This document shows positions 27,304-36,137 of a stretch of DNA of 64,000 bases, piece after piece. Position numbers and translations under genes: made by a program. Source of the stretch: Flagellimonas spongiicola (GTDB lineage Bacteria; Bacteroidota; Bacteroidia; Flavobacteriales; Flavobacteriaceae); assembly GCF_023502425.1 (NCBI RefSeq), contig NZ_JAMFMA010000002.1:744001-808000 (forward strand), read 5' to 3'. The notes under the pieces are model-generated. The model saw only the letters and a program-made list of their open reading frames with translations, had not been told where the DNA came from and did not search any database. Position 1 is the stretch's first letter; every line of letters starts with the position of its first letter.

Positions 27304-28539
27304 TTGGAAAGAATACGACAGAACGGATATTATTATGGAGCGCTTCTCTATGCATTCCTAATACCGTTTCCTCAAATATTAGTCAACATTGGAATAATTG
27401 TTTGGCTTGTCTTTTCCCTAATTGCCCTTATACCTTTTAATCGAACCAATAACATTTTACTTCTGTTATTACCGGCATTTTACATAAGTTATTCAACAGG
27501 CTTTATTTCATCAGATCATATGGGATTTAGGTTTTTAGAGCATAAATTATCGCTAATTGTATTCCCAATTCTGTTTTTTCTTCATTCCTACAATTCAATT
27601 CAAAGGGAAAGGGTTTACAAGTTTTTTGTTCTTGGACTGCTTGCCGCAAGTATCTGTTTGATTTTGAACGCCTCTTTACAGTCATTTTTAATTGAAAAAA
27701 ATAACCTAATCTTTCAACCAAATATTTTGCAAGGGAAAGGATTTCTTGAATCCATATTATACGGGGGTAATCGATTCTTTGGCAAACACTTTTCAATTTT
27801 TCATCAGACAGTATATTTTGCGTTATACTTAACGATAGGAATTTCCATCTTGTTATTTAGACCAAGTTTGTTTGCTAAACAGTTGAGAGTCAATTTTATT
27901 CTAATATTGACTTTTATACTTTTTTTGGTTTCAAACAAGGCAAGTTTTCTTTGTATTCCTGTGATTTTAGGATTTTGGATTTTTTCCCGGAAACTTAAAC
28001 TATTCAACAAATGGATTGGGTTGGTTGGATTGTTATTGTTTTTTACATTATTTGCCCTGATTAACCCAAGGGTAAGAGAAAGTGTAAAAACAGTAGCGGA
28101 AACAAATATTGGCTTGCAAAAGAATGCTCGATATGGTTTTGCCACTCGATTGTTAAGTTGGGACGCGGCTCTTTCCTTGATTAAGGAAAAACCAATTTTA
28201 GGATATGGATTCTCCAATGTACAAACCCATTTGAATGAAAGATATCGGAAAAAAAAATATATTTTTCCGCTTAAAGAAGAGTACAATGCTCATAACCTTT
28301 GGCTTCAATCTTGGTTGGAAAATGGGGTGCTTTCTATAATAATTCTTGTTGTAGTATTTGTGACATTATTTAAAAAAAGCGCTTCATCTAGCCTTTTGCT
28401 TTGTATTACCACAGTTTTCTTGATAAATTCCATGTTTGAAGGTATTTTCAATCGGTTTTCAGGAATTTCCTTCTTTTCCTTCGTGTTTTGTTTAATTATA
28501 ACTTGGCCCAAGATTGGAGCGAGCAACAATGAAGTTTAA
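27304..28539 (+). CDS. O-antigen ligase/polymerase family protein (Wzy/WaaL type)
   Basis: A 411-residue polytopic protein with about 11 membrane helices. A large periplasmic loop near residues 255-340 contains ARYGFATRLLSWDAALSLIKEKPILGYGFSN and YNAHNLWLQSWLENG, the pattern of the O-antigen ligase (Wzy_C) family with its conserved N-A-H-N motif. It would polymerise or transfer lipid-linked glycans in the periplasm. The start is TTG at 27304, directly after an in-frame stop; the next Met is over 70 residues in. The last 11 bases overlap the next gene. Confidence 0.85.
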   Translation: MERIRQNGYYYGALLYAFLIPFPQILVNIGIIVWLVFSLIALIPFNRTNNILLLLLPAFYISYSTGFISSDHMGFRFLEHKLSLIVFPILFFLHSYNSIQRERVYKFFVLGLLAASICLILNASLQSFLIEKNNLIFQPNILQGKGFLESILYGGNRFFGKHFSIFHQTVYFALYLTIGISILLFRPSLFAKQLRVNFILILTFILFLVSNKASFLCIPVILGFWIFSRKLKLFNKWIGLVGLLLFFTLFALINPRVRESVKTVAETNIGLQKNARYGFATRLLSWDAALSLIKEKPILGYGFSNVQTHLNERYRKKKYIFPLKEEYNAHNLWLQSWLENGVLSIIILVVVFVTLFKKSASSSLLLCITTVFLINSMFEGIFNRFSGISFFSFVFCLIITWPKIGASNNEV

Positions 28540-29803
28540 AGCAGACACAAATTTTTATTTTGTTCTCTATTTTTTCTTAATGATGATTCTTTATCATTTT
28601 AAGATCAAGCACTATTTTTATTGGACATATATCGGAGAAATCCAGCAATTGGACTTTGGGTTTTCATGGACGAGGGCATTAGTTGCATGTTGTTTATTTT
28701 TTACTAATCTTAGGTTGCTATCCGCCTTAGACAAGAGAAAACTAATATTTATTGTATTGTCAATAATCTTTGCAATTCTGACAATACCATCGTTAATAGC
28801 ATATACTTCAGGAAACATATATCCAATAAGAATTTTAGTCTATCATCAATTGTTGTTTTTATCACTTTTCATTTTCTCGAAAGTAAAAATTGATTTCGAC
28901 AAAGTTCCTGTTCTGAATAAAGAGCAATCCCTATATCTGCTGCTAATAATCACTACAATTGGAGTGTTACCATATTTATGGGTTTATGGGCCTCATTTGA
29001 ATCTTAAGAACCTACTATTAATAGAGATTTATGATACCAGGTCGATAATGAAGGAATTAACCAACCCATATTTTGGTTATACTTATTCCATTTATACAAA
29101 AATTGCCATTCCATTAATTATTGTTTTGTCTTTAGAATTAAGGAAATTATTGTGGACTCTTTTGGGAGTGGGGTATTTAATTCTCTTTTACCTTTTTGGC
29201 GCACATAAGACTGTTTATGCAGGTCTTTTGATTGTTCTTGTGTTTTATAGGTTCAGTTATTTGCAATCAGTGAAGCTAATGGTAAAATTCTCTGCCGGTT
29301 TTTTAATAGCGTGTTTGATCCTTGCACTTATAGCAATAGACTATCCTTGGATTCTAACGTTTCGAAGAGTCCATTTTATTCCTACTCTATTGGATATTTG
29401 TTATGTCGATTTTTTTATTAACAAACCAATTTATTGGTCTGAGTCCATTTTAAAGAGTTTCGTCGAGTACCCATATGATGTTAGGCATACAAATTTAATC
29501 GGTGAAATCTATTTCAATAGACCAGATATGTCTGCCAATAATGGATTGGTTTCAGATGGGGTAATGAATTTTGGAACATTAGGCGTTGCCATAAATATTG
29601 TGATAATATCTATTTATTTCATGATTTTGAACAATCTTAATATTCCATCCAAATATTTTGGCATTATGGTTTTAGTAATCTTTTCGTTCATTAGCTCTTC
29701 ACTTTTCACAGTTCTCTTAACGCATGGGGGCATTGCATTATTAATTGTGTCAATCTTTCTTTTAAAAAAGAAAAAGCAAGAAGGTGATGAATACAATGTT
29801 TAA
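28529..29803 (+). CDS. Polytopic membrane protein, possible repeat-unit polymerase
   Basis: A 424-residue protein with roughly 10-12 hydrophobic helices and a larger loop (about residues 290-350) containing SVEYPYD- and SANNGLVSDG-like polar segments. The position between an O-antigen ligase-type gene and a GT4, and the general O-antigen-polymerase-like (OAG repeat unit polymerase) look, suggest a Wzy role. No family motif is decisive. The ATG at 28529 is preferred over a TTG five codons upstream. It overlaps the preceding gene by 11 bases. Confidence 0.55.
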   Translation: MKFKADTNFYFVLYFFLMMILYHFKIKHYFYWTYIGEIQQLDFGFSWTRALVACCLFFTNLRLLSALDKRKLIFIVLSIIFAILTIPSLIAYTSGNIYPIRILVYHQLLFLSLFIFSKVKIDFDKVPVLNKEQSLYLLLIITTIGVLPYLWVYGPHLNLKNLLLIEIYDTRSIMKELTNPYFGYTYSIYTKIAIPLIIVLSLELRKLLWTLLGVGYLILFYLFGAHKTVYAGLLIVLVFYRFSYLQSVKLMVKFSAGFLIACLILALIAIDYPWILTFRRVHFIPTLLDICYVDFFINKPIYWSESILKSFVEYPYDVRHTNLIGEIYFNRPDMSANNGLVSDGVMNFGTLGVAINIVIISIYFMILNNLNIPSKYFGIMVLVIFSFISSSLFTVLLTHGGIALLIVSIFLLKKKKQEGDEYNV

Positions 29804-29832
29804 TGAGCAGAATGGATTTTTGCTTTTTCATA

Positions 29833-29871
29833 TTGAGCTCTATTTTAATCTTTGATCGTATCTTTGATCGT
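29833..29871 (+). promoter_or_regulatory. Internal promoter with 12-bp tandem repeat
   Basis: Two adjacent copies of ATCTTTGATCGT (29848-29859 and 29860-29871) create an exact -7 element TATCTTTG at 29859-29866. TTG at 29833-29835 lies 23 bases upstream as a possible -33. It sits in the longest gap in this part of the polysaccharide locus and would drive the GT4 gene and what follows. Confidence 0.45.
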
Positions 29872-29891
29872 AATAAAAATCACACCAAAGT

Positions 29892-31007
29892 TTGAACAAC
29901 AAAATAAAAGTTTGTCATCTTACAACGGTGCATGTTAGATACGACACCCGAATTTTTGTTAAAGAATGTCGTGGATTGGCAAAGCAAGGATACGAGGTTG
30001 TCTTAATTGTAGCGGACGGTAAGGGTGAAGAAGTAAAGGATGGTGTTAGAATCTTGGATATTGGAAAACCATCAGGGAGGATCAAGCGTTTTTTCCGTTT
30101 CCATAAAATCTTACTCAAAAAAGCTCTGGAATTAGGAGCTGACATCTACCATTTTCATGATCCAGAACTACTAAGGATTGCTCCAAACTTAGTCAAGACA
30201 AACAGTATTGTTATTTACGATGCCCATGAGGATTTGCCGAGGCAGGTTCTGGATAAAGCATATATTCCAAAACTAATTAGAAAACCATTATCTCGCTTAC
30301 TAGAGATATATGAGGATTATATAGTTAATAAAATTTCTGGAATTGTCACCGTTACACCTACCTTGTTGGATCGGTTTTTAAGGAACAACCACAACGTGGT
30401 GGAGGTTAGAAATTTCCCGTTAATATCAGAATTTGTTGAAAACAACACGAATCAAGATGATAAAGGAAATTATGTTTGTTATGTAGGGGCAATATCAAAA
30501 GTTAGAGGGATACTTAACATGGTAAATGCTATGCAGTATGAAACAGGTTCTAAATTTCTATTAGGAGGGCGTTTTGAAAATGCGAAACTCAGGGAAATGG
30601 CAATTGCAAGTGAAGGTTGGAAGAATGTAGAGGAGTTAGGGTTTCTAAATAGGGATCAAGTGAAGGAAATGTTACAAAAATCTGTTGCTGGGTTAGTACT
30701 ATTGGAGCCAACACCAAGTTATTTAGAATGCATCCCTGTAAAAATGTTTGAATATATGTTATCGGGAATTGCGGTGATCGCTTCCGATTATCCCTATTGG
30801 CGTGAATTGGTCCAAAAGGAAAACTGCGCATTATTTGTTGACCCAATGAATCCTAAAGAAATTAGCGTCGCAATCAAAAAATTAGTTGAAAATAGAGGTC
30901 TAGCAGAGGAAATGGGCAAACGAGGAAGAAAAGCAGTCTTAGAAAAGTTCAATTGGGCCAATGAGGAAAAAGCATTACTGTCATTTTACAATAAACTAAG
31001 AAACTAG
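29892..31007 (+). CDS. GT4 family glycosyltransferase
   Basis: Retaining GT-B glycosyltransferase of 371 residues. The N-terminal domain begins IKVCHLTTVHVRYDTRIFVKECRGLAKQGYEV, seen in the WfgS/WfeV-like group. The C-terminal donor-binding domain carries GGRFENAKLR and EPTPSYLECIPVKMFEYMLSGIAVIASD, the E-x7-E signature region. It adds a sugar to the lipid-linked repeat unit at the cytoplasmic membrane face; donor unknown. The start is TTG at 29892, as no in-frame ATG precedes the first beta strand. The next gene starts after 4 bases. Confidence 0.88.
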   Translation: MNNKIKVCHLTTVHVRYDTRIFVKECRGLAKQGYEVVLIVADGKGEEVKDGVRILDIGKPSGRIKRFFRFHKILLKKALELGADIYHFHDPELLRIAPNLVKTNSIVIYDAHEDLPRQVLDKAYIPKLIRKPLSRLLEIYEDYIVNKISGIVTVTPTLLDRFLRNNHNVVEVRNFPLISEFVENNTNQDDKGNYVCYVGAISKVRGILNMVNAMQYETGSKFLLGGRFENAKLREMAIASEGWKNVEELGFLNRDQVKEMLQKSVAGLVLLEPTPSYLECIPVKMFEYMLSGIAVIASDYPYWRELVQKENCALFVDPMNPKEISVAIKKLVENRGLAEEMGKRGRKAVLEKFNWANEEKALLSFYNKLRN

Positions 31008-31011
31008 GTCA

Positions 31012-31728
31012 ATGTATAAAAACGAAGATTTAGGTGATTTTACAATGTTCCTTGAAGAACTTATAAGTAAAGATTATGAGTTCGTGTTTTTTAATGAATT
31101 GTCAAGTGAAAGTCACCAAGTAATATTAAGACATGATATAGATTTTGATACAGATGCCGCATTGCAGACTGCAAGAATCGAAAATAAGTTGGGTGTGAAA
31201 GCCACCTACTTTTTTTTGATGACTAATAGTAGTTACAACCCTTTTGACAAAGACAACCTTAAGGCTATTAAGGAAATCAAAGAGCTTGGACATAAAATCA
31301 CCATTCATTTTGACCCAACTATTTATGATGATTTTGTTCAAGGATTTGAATTAGAAAAGCAATGTTTTGAAACAATGTTCAATACAGAAGTAGATATCGT
31401 ATCATTACATCGGCCAAATGAGTATTTTCAAAATTACGATAAACCAATTTGCAATTGTGAGCATACTTATATGGACAAGTACTTTAGACAAATCAAATAT
31501 GTTGCTGATTCTGGTGGTACCTTTAGATACGGTCATCCGTTCAATACCGACGAGTTCAAAAACGGCAAAACATTGCATATTCTTATACATCCAATCTGGT
31601 GGATTTTTGAAGGCCAAACCAATCATGAGATTCTAAAAGATTTTTATACTAAGAAAAAGGAACAGTTAAAAAAACACTATGCGTTCAATTGCAAACCATT
31701 CAATGAAATAAGAAATGAGCTCAATTAA
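31012..31728 (+). CDS. Polysaccharide deacetylase-like (NodB-fold) protein
   Basis: A 238-residue cytosolic protein with a deacetylase-like motif set: LRHDIDFDTDAAL (H41, D42, D44), the strand ATYFFLMT, TIHFDP (H99), SLHRP (H133) and LIHPIWW (H193). Order and spacing fit the carbohydrate esterase 4/NodB-type metal-dependent fold, although the histidines are arranged differently from the classic HxxxH. No signal peptide is present, so it may act on a nucleotide-linked or lipid-linked sugar in the cytoplasm. It overlaps the downstream formyltransferase-like gene by 14 bases, hinting at sequential deacetylation then formylation of an amino sugar. Confidence 0.7.
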   Translation: MYKNEDLGDFTMFLEELISKDYEFVFFNELSSESHQVILRHDIDFDTDAALQTARIENKLGVKATYFFLMTNSSYNPFDKDNLKAIKEIKELGHKITIHFDPTIYDDFVQGFELEKQCFETMFNTEVDIVSLHRPNEYFQNYDKPICNCEHTYMDKYFRQIKYVADSGGTFRYGHPFNTDEFKNGKTLHILIHPIWWIFEGQTNHEILKDFYTKKKEQLKKHYAFNCKPFNEIRNELN

Positions 31729-32698
31729 TCAAGTTGCAATTTTTGGCTGTAAATCCACAACAAAATTTCTTTTAAGCTACTTAATAGGATTGAATTACAA
31801 AGTAACTTTGATTACAATAGACCCGGATAAGGGTAAATCTCAAAAAGTAGCTGATTATTGCAATTTGAGTGGTTACTGCAAAGAGAATGAAATTGACTTC
31901 TTTGTAAGTCAAAAATACAGTTTAAAATCGGATGATGATCTTGCCTATTTTGAAGACAAGAAATTTTCAATTGGTTTTGTCGTAGGTTGGCAAAGACTGG
32001 TTCCCTCTGATGTTTTGGATACATTCTCCATAGGTGTTTTTGGCATGCACGGAAGTCCTATGAATTTACCTAAAGGTCGCGGTAGGTCACCTATGAACTG
32101 GTCAATAATTGAAGGAAGAAAGGTTTTCTACACAAATTTATTTAAATATGATGCTGGTGCAGATGACGGGGATATTTTAGACACTTTCAAGTTCCAAATT
32201 TCTGAATCGGATACAGGAGAAACCATGCATTTCAAGAACACACTTGCTATGAAATACCTTATTGCAAAAAACATTGCGGCCTTGGCGAACGGTGCGATTG
32301 AATTGACGAAACAACCAAATCTAACACCCACTTATTATCCAAAGCGGACAGAGGAAGACAGTTTAATTGATTGGGATGATGACATCTACAATATTGAACG
32401 CTTGATAAGGGCCGTGACAAAACCATTTAATGGGGCATATTCATTTATTAATAATTGTAAGGTTGTTATATATAGAGCTTCGATATTTGATTTTCAGGAT
32501 TTTGGTTATGAGTATGAAGTAGCAGGTAAAGTTGTTGAAAAGTTTGATAACGGCAAGTTTCTTGTCAATGCTTTTGGTGGCCTACTACTTGTTCATGATT
32601 ATCTGTCGGAGAAGGCAGTAATGGTTGGAGATGTTTTCAGAAGTGTTGGCTTAACCAGTAAGTTCGAACGAAACAAATTCGGGTTCCATGATGTTTAA
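31715..32698 (+). CDS. Sugar N-formyltransferase-like protein
   Basis: A 327-residue member of the formyl-THF-dependent formyltransferase superfamily (Fmt/ArnA-N type). The active-site segment GMHGSPMNLPKGRGRSPMNW holds the catalytic His (H112), and DDGDIL holds the catalytic Asp (D151). The usual Asn two residues before the His is Gly110 here. The C-terminal ~100 residues resemble the OB-like Fmt C-domain. In a polysaccharide locus it most likely N-formylates an amino sugar nucleotide. The start lies inside the preceding gene, so translation is coupled. Genuine Fmt would have a longer tRNA-binding domain and other neighbours. Confidence 0.78.
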   Translation: MSSINQVAIFGCKSTTKFLLSYLIGLNYKVTLITIDPDKGKSQKVADYCNLSGYCKENEIDFFVSQKYSLKSDDDLAYFEDKKFSIGFVVGWQRLVPSDVLDTFSIGVFGMHGSPMNLPKGRGRSPMNWSIIEGRKVFYTNLFKYDAGADDGDILDTFKFQISESDTGETMHFKNTLAMKYLIAKNIAALANGAIELTKQPNLTPTYYPKRTEEDSLIDWDDDIYNIERLIRAVTKPFNGAYSFINNCKVVIYRASIFDFQDFGYEYEVAGKVVEKFDNGKFLVNAFGGLLLVHDYLSEKAVMVGDVFRSVGLTSKFERNKFGFHDV

Positions 32699-32763
32699 GC
32701 CATTATTCTAACACTAGAGGAAATTGTAATTCGCTTTATAATTATTTACTAAACAGCCTAATT

Positions 32764-33435
32764 ATGGCCAACTCACTTATTTTAGACCTAGACAATACGC
32801 TATATGGTTATGATATACCACACCAATTAGCCTACAACAAGGTAATGGATTCAATTGTTTCAATGTTTGGTATACAGCTGGATAAAGCAAAAGGCGATTT
32901 TGAATTCGCCAGAATGAAAACTCATTATGAATTACCCGCTAAAGCGGCATCACATAACAGGTTGTTGTACTTCCAAAAAATGTTAGAACTAAATGGTATA
33001 AGCAGTCTACAACACGCCATGCACTTTTACAATATCTATTGGGATACATTTCTTGAACAAATTACACTTTTTGATGGGGTATTGGATTATTTGGAAAATC
33101 ATCGACTACAAGGAGGCAAATCATGTATATTAACTGATTTAACGGCACATATTCAATATCGTAAAATCGAGAAATTAGGATTAAGCAATTACGTGGACTA
33201 CCTTGTAACAAGTGAGGAAGTGGGTATCGAAAAACCTCATCCCTATATGTTTACAAGAGCTTTGCAAAAATTGGAGTGCAATACAATGGAAGCGCTTATG
33301 ATAGGCGACAGTTGGAGTAAGGATATTTTAGGCGCAAATGCCATGGGCATTGATAGTATTTGGATTAACAATGATAGACAATCGCGAATTGAAAAACCTG
33401 GGATAAGAATGGTTTACAACTTTAAAGAAATTTAA
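32764..33435 (+). CDS. HAD family phosphatase
   Basis: A 223-residue haloacid dehalogenase-superfamily hydrolase. The motifs are in order: DLDNT (D8, D10), ILTDLTAHIQYRKI (motif II Thr), EKPHPYMF (motif III Lys) and MIGDSWSKDILGA (motif IV Asp pair). The cap between motifs I and II is helical (C1 type, YjjG/pyrimidine 5'-nucleotidase-like). It probably dephosphorylates a small sugar or nucleotide phosphate. The class II aldolase gene follows after 3 bases, suggesting they act in one pathway. Confidence 0.85.
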   Translation: MANSLILDLDNTLYGYDIPHQLAYNKVMDSIVSMFGIQLDKAKGDFEFARMKTHYELPAKAASHNRLLYFQKMLELNGISSLQHAMHFYNIYWDTFLEQITLFDGVLDYLENHRLQGGKSCILTDLTAHIQYRKIEKLGLSNYVDYLVTSEEVGIEKPHPYMFTRALQKLECNTMEALMIGDSWSKDILGANAMGIDSIWINNDRQSRIEKPGIRMVYNFKEI

Positions 33436-33438
33436 ATC

Positions 33439-34515
33439 ATGAACACTGATAATGCTTTGTCTAAACTTATCGCCATGTCAAAATATGCCGGTCAAAGATT
33501 TGATTTGGTCCAAGCAGGTGGAGGGAACACTTCGGTAAAAGAAGGTGATAAAATGTTTATCAAGGCATCTGGATATTTGCTTTCTGAACTTACTTTAGAG
33601 AATGGCTATTCAATCGTTGACACCCAAGGTGTTTTATCTATTTTAGAAAACCCTGAAATCTTGGAGATTAAGGATAAAAGAGAAAAGGATACAATGGCTT
33701 CAATTCAACTACAAAAGACTAAAACGGAAGTAGGTCCTAGACCTTCAATTGAAACCTATCTACACGCATTACTCTATAAGTATACGCTACATGTTCATTC
33801 AATTGCTGTAAATATGCTTACATCGCGTATGGATTGGGAAAGAGTGATTGGTGAAATATTTCCTTCTGCATTGTGTGTAAGATATGAAACACCAGGCATA
33901 GAATTGGCGGTTGAGTTAAAAAATCTAATGGATGACTACAAAGCAGAAAACGGGCATTTACCAAACATTATTTTTCTCCAAAACCATGGCTTAATTATTA
34001 GTTCAGATCGTTATGAGGATATTGTAATACTCAATGAAGAAGTCATTTTGGCGGCTGAAAAAGCAAACAGTATTGACTTCTCCAGATTTCGAAACACCAC
34101 AAAAATTGCTCAGATATACAATGAAATTTTTCAAAAAGATATTATTGCATACTTGTCTGAAGACCAAACCATTTACAAATCGCTTAGTCATTTAAATCAA
34201 TCTAGAAATCAGAGGCCGTTTTCCCCTGATGGTTATGTGTTTTGTGGGTATTGTATTTTGACAATTACCAATTTATCGAAAGAGGAGTTTAATGGTTATT
34301 ACACCAAATACCAAGAAGCTCCTAAGGTTTTGATATACAATGATTTGATATATATTTTAGCCGCAGACCTAAAAAAGGCCAAAATGATTGAAGATGTACT
34401 GAAAAACAACTTGATAATTGAATCTAAACTTGGACAGGACTTGCAATTTTTAGAAGTTGAAGAAATTAAGTATTTAGGAAATTGGGAAGCAGAAAAATAT
34501 CGTCAAAAATTGTGA
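33439..34515 (+). CDS. Class II aldolase/adducin-like protein with C-terminal extension
   Basis: A 358-residue protein whose first ~230 residues match the class II aldolase/adducin fold: QAGGGNTSVKEGDKMFIKASG (25-45), the catalytic Glu in PSIETYLHA (E105) and zinc ligands H118, H120 (LHVHS) and H183 (QNHG). All four catalytic positions known from L-fuculose-1-phosphate aldolase are retained, so an active zinc aldolase, epimerase or decarboxylase is likely. The C-terminal ~125 residues, including PDGYVFCGYCIL, match nothing I recognise. It is tightly linked to the HAD gene; together they could make or process a phosphorylated ketose. Confidence 0.78.
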   Translation: MNTDNALSKLIAMSKYAGQRFDLVQAGGGNTSVKEGDKMFIKASGYLLSELTLENGYSIVDTQGVLSILENPEILEIKDKREKDTMASIQLQKTKTEVGPRPSIETYLHALLYKYTLHVHSIAVNMLTSRMDWERVIGEIFPSALCVRYETPGIELAVELKNLMDDYKAENGHLPNIIFLQNHGLIISSDRYEDIVILNEEVILAAEKANSIDFSRFRNTTKIAQIYNEIFQKDIIAYLSEDQTIYKSLSHLNQSRNQRPFSPDGYVFCGYCILTITNLSKEEFNGYYTKYQEAPKVLIYNDLIYILAADLKKAKMIEDVLKNNLIIESKLGQDLQFLEVEEIKYLGNWEAEKYRQKL

Positions 34516-34559
34516 ATTAAGATAGCATTAGGGAACAAACTCATTGGAATCAATAGAAT

Positions 34560-36137
34560 ATGACTAACAGGGTAGGTTTGACAAATAATTACTCTATTTT
34601 GGCAATAGTTGCATTTTTTGGTTTTTTGGGATTCATGATTCAACCCACTGCCTTCACTTGGGGAGAACAGGATATGATGCCATTCCTGGAGAGGTTTTTC
34701 AACCCTGAATTTTTAGCCGAAGATTTTTTCACCAATTCGACTGTAATTAAGAACCCTCGGTGGGTTTATGGGTATTTTCTTGTAACTATTGTAAAATTCT
34801 CTGGAATTTCTTGGTACAAAGTTTTATATGTTCTTAAACTTTGCTTTCAAATTATTGCGCCAATTTTATATTATAAGGTAATAGTAGTTATCGCCGGCAA
34901 GTTTATTGAACCAGATAAACTAAGAAGAATGCTACTATTTATTTTACCATGTCTTGTTTTGATGGTCTTTCTTAAAGAGTATCGTTATTATTTTTCTGTA
35001 GGGTCGTGGTCAAGTTATAACCCATATTTGCACGCATATAACATTTCTATTGTATTCGGGTTTCTTGCGATTTTCTTAAAGGAAAAACAATATAGACCAA
35101 TTGCTTACATACCATTATTTATTCTAAGTTGTTTTTTTCATCCTGCAATGGGCCTTTATACAATGGCATTTTATATTGTTTTCCTGCTGCCAGATTTCAA
35201 GAAGCATCTTAAAGAGATCCAGATAATTTTTTTCACTGGAATAATATCGGTTTTCATGGTGAAGTTTTTGTTCGCTGGAGAAACGGTCTTATCCACCAAA
35301 GAGTTCATAGATATATACGTTAAAGAAAGACACCCATGGCATTATAGTGTGCCAGATTTCAATAACTTAAAAGGAGATTGGCGGGTGATTTTTACTTGGA
35401 TGAATATTTTATTTTTAGCACCTATCTTAATTGGAATCTATAAAAAAAACAAAAATGTGTGGCTAGTATCTTTAGTTGCCTGGATTTTTTATGTAATGGC
35501 AATTTTTTGCCAATATGTTTTCATTGATGTTTTACCTGTCAAACTGTTCGCCTACCTTGGGGTTTCTAGATTTACAACATTTGGCTATTGGATGCTATTA
35601 ATCATTTGGAGCATAACAATTTCTTTGTTTATAAACGAAAAAAAACAAAGTACTTATCCAAGTTTGGGTAAACGTAATTTCACATTTATAATTTTTACTT
35701 TAGTCTTTGTGGGAATTATCTTTATTGATGATCCGATTGAAGAGAGGCGCAGAAGACAATGGTCATTCTACGAATTCGTTAAATCCACTGACAATAATTC
35801 TGTTTTTACCACTTATTCAGCAAAGATGAATACGGATATTAGGCTTGTAGGGCTGAGGGCTGTATTTATTGGTGATGAATTTCCATTTTCTGAAGAAGAT
35901 ATCCTAGAATATGGTGACAGACGCCGTCTAATGTATGGATCATACCAAAATGGAGATTATGGGTCAAAATATTACAGAAAACTAAAACCAAAAGATTTTG
36001 TCAAAATTGCTGGAAAATATAAACTCGATTATATCGTGATAGAAAAAAAATACTCAAGTCAATTTGGAAATAGTAAACCGGTTTGGGAAAATCATAAGAA
36101 TCAAATCTACAAACTCAGCTCATTAAAACAACCATGA
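34560..36137 (+). CDS. Polytopic membrane protein of unknown function
   Basis: A 525-residue protein with about 10 hydrophobic helices between residues 12 and 395, followed by a soluble C-terminal domain of about 120 residues (EERRRRQWSFYEF onward). The architecture, with an early acidic loop (GEQDMMPFLERF) after TM1, recalls GT-C glycosyltransferases or related bactoprenol-sugar enzymes, but no family signature is clear. The stop overlaps the next gene start by 4 bases (ATGA), so its product is made together with the tandem nucleotidyltransferase. Confidence 0.6.
   Translation: MTNRVGLTNNYSILAIVAFFGFLGFMIQPTAFTWGEQDMMPFLERFFNPEFLAEDFFTNSTVIKNPRWVYGYFLVTIVKFSGISWYKVLYVLKLCFQIIAPILYYKVIVVIAGKFIEPDKLRRMLLFILPCLVLMVFLKEYRYYFSVGSWSSYNPYLHAYNISIVFGFLAIFLKEKQYRPIAYIPLFILSCFFHPAMGLYTMAFYIVFLLPDFKKHLKEIQIIFFTGIISVFMVKFLFAGETVLSTKEFIDIYVKERHPWHYSVPDFNNLKGDWRVIFTWMNILFLAPILIGIYKKNKNVWLVSLVAWIFYVMAIFCQYVFIDVLPVKLFAYLGVSRFTTFGYWMLLIIWSITISLFINEKKQSTYPSLGKRNFTFIIFTLVFVGIIFIDDPIEERRRRQWSFYEFVKSTDNNSVFTTYSAKMNTDIRLVGLRAVFIGDEFPFSEEDILEYGDRRRLMYGSYQNGDYGSKYYRKLKPKDFVKIAGKYKLDYIVIEKKYSSQFGNSKPVWENHKNQIYKLSSLKQP

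Noticed and set aside
27804..28286. 160-codon minus-strand frame inside the O-antigen ligase-type gene
   Set aside because: Shadow of a polytopic protein; basic low-complexity translation with no motif.
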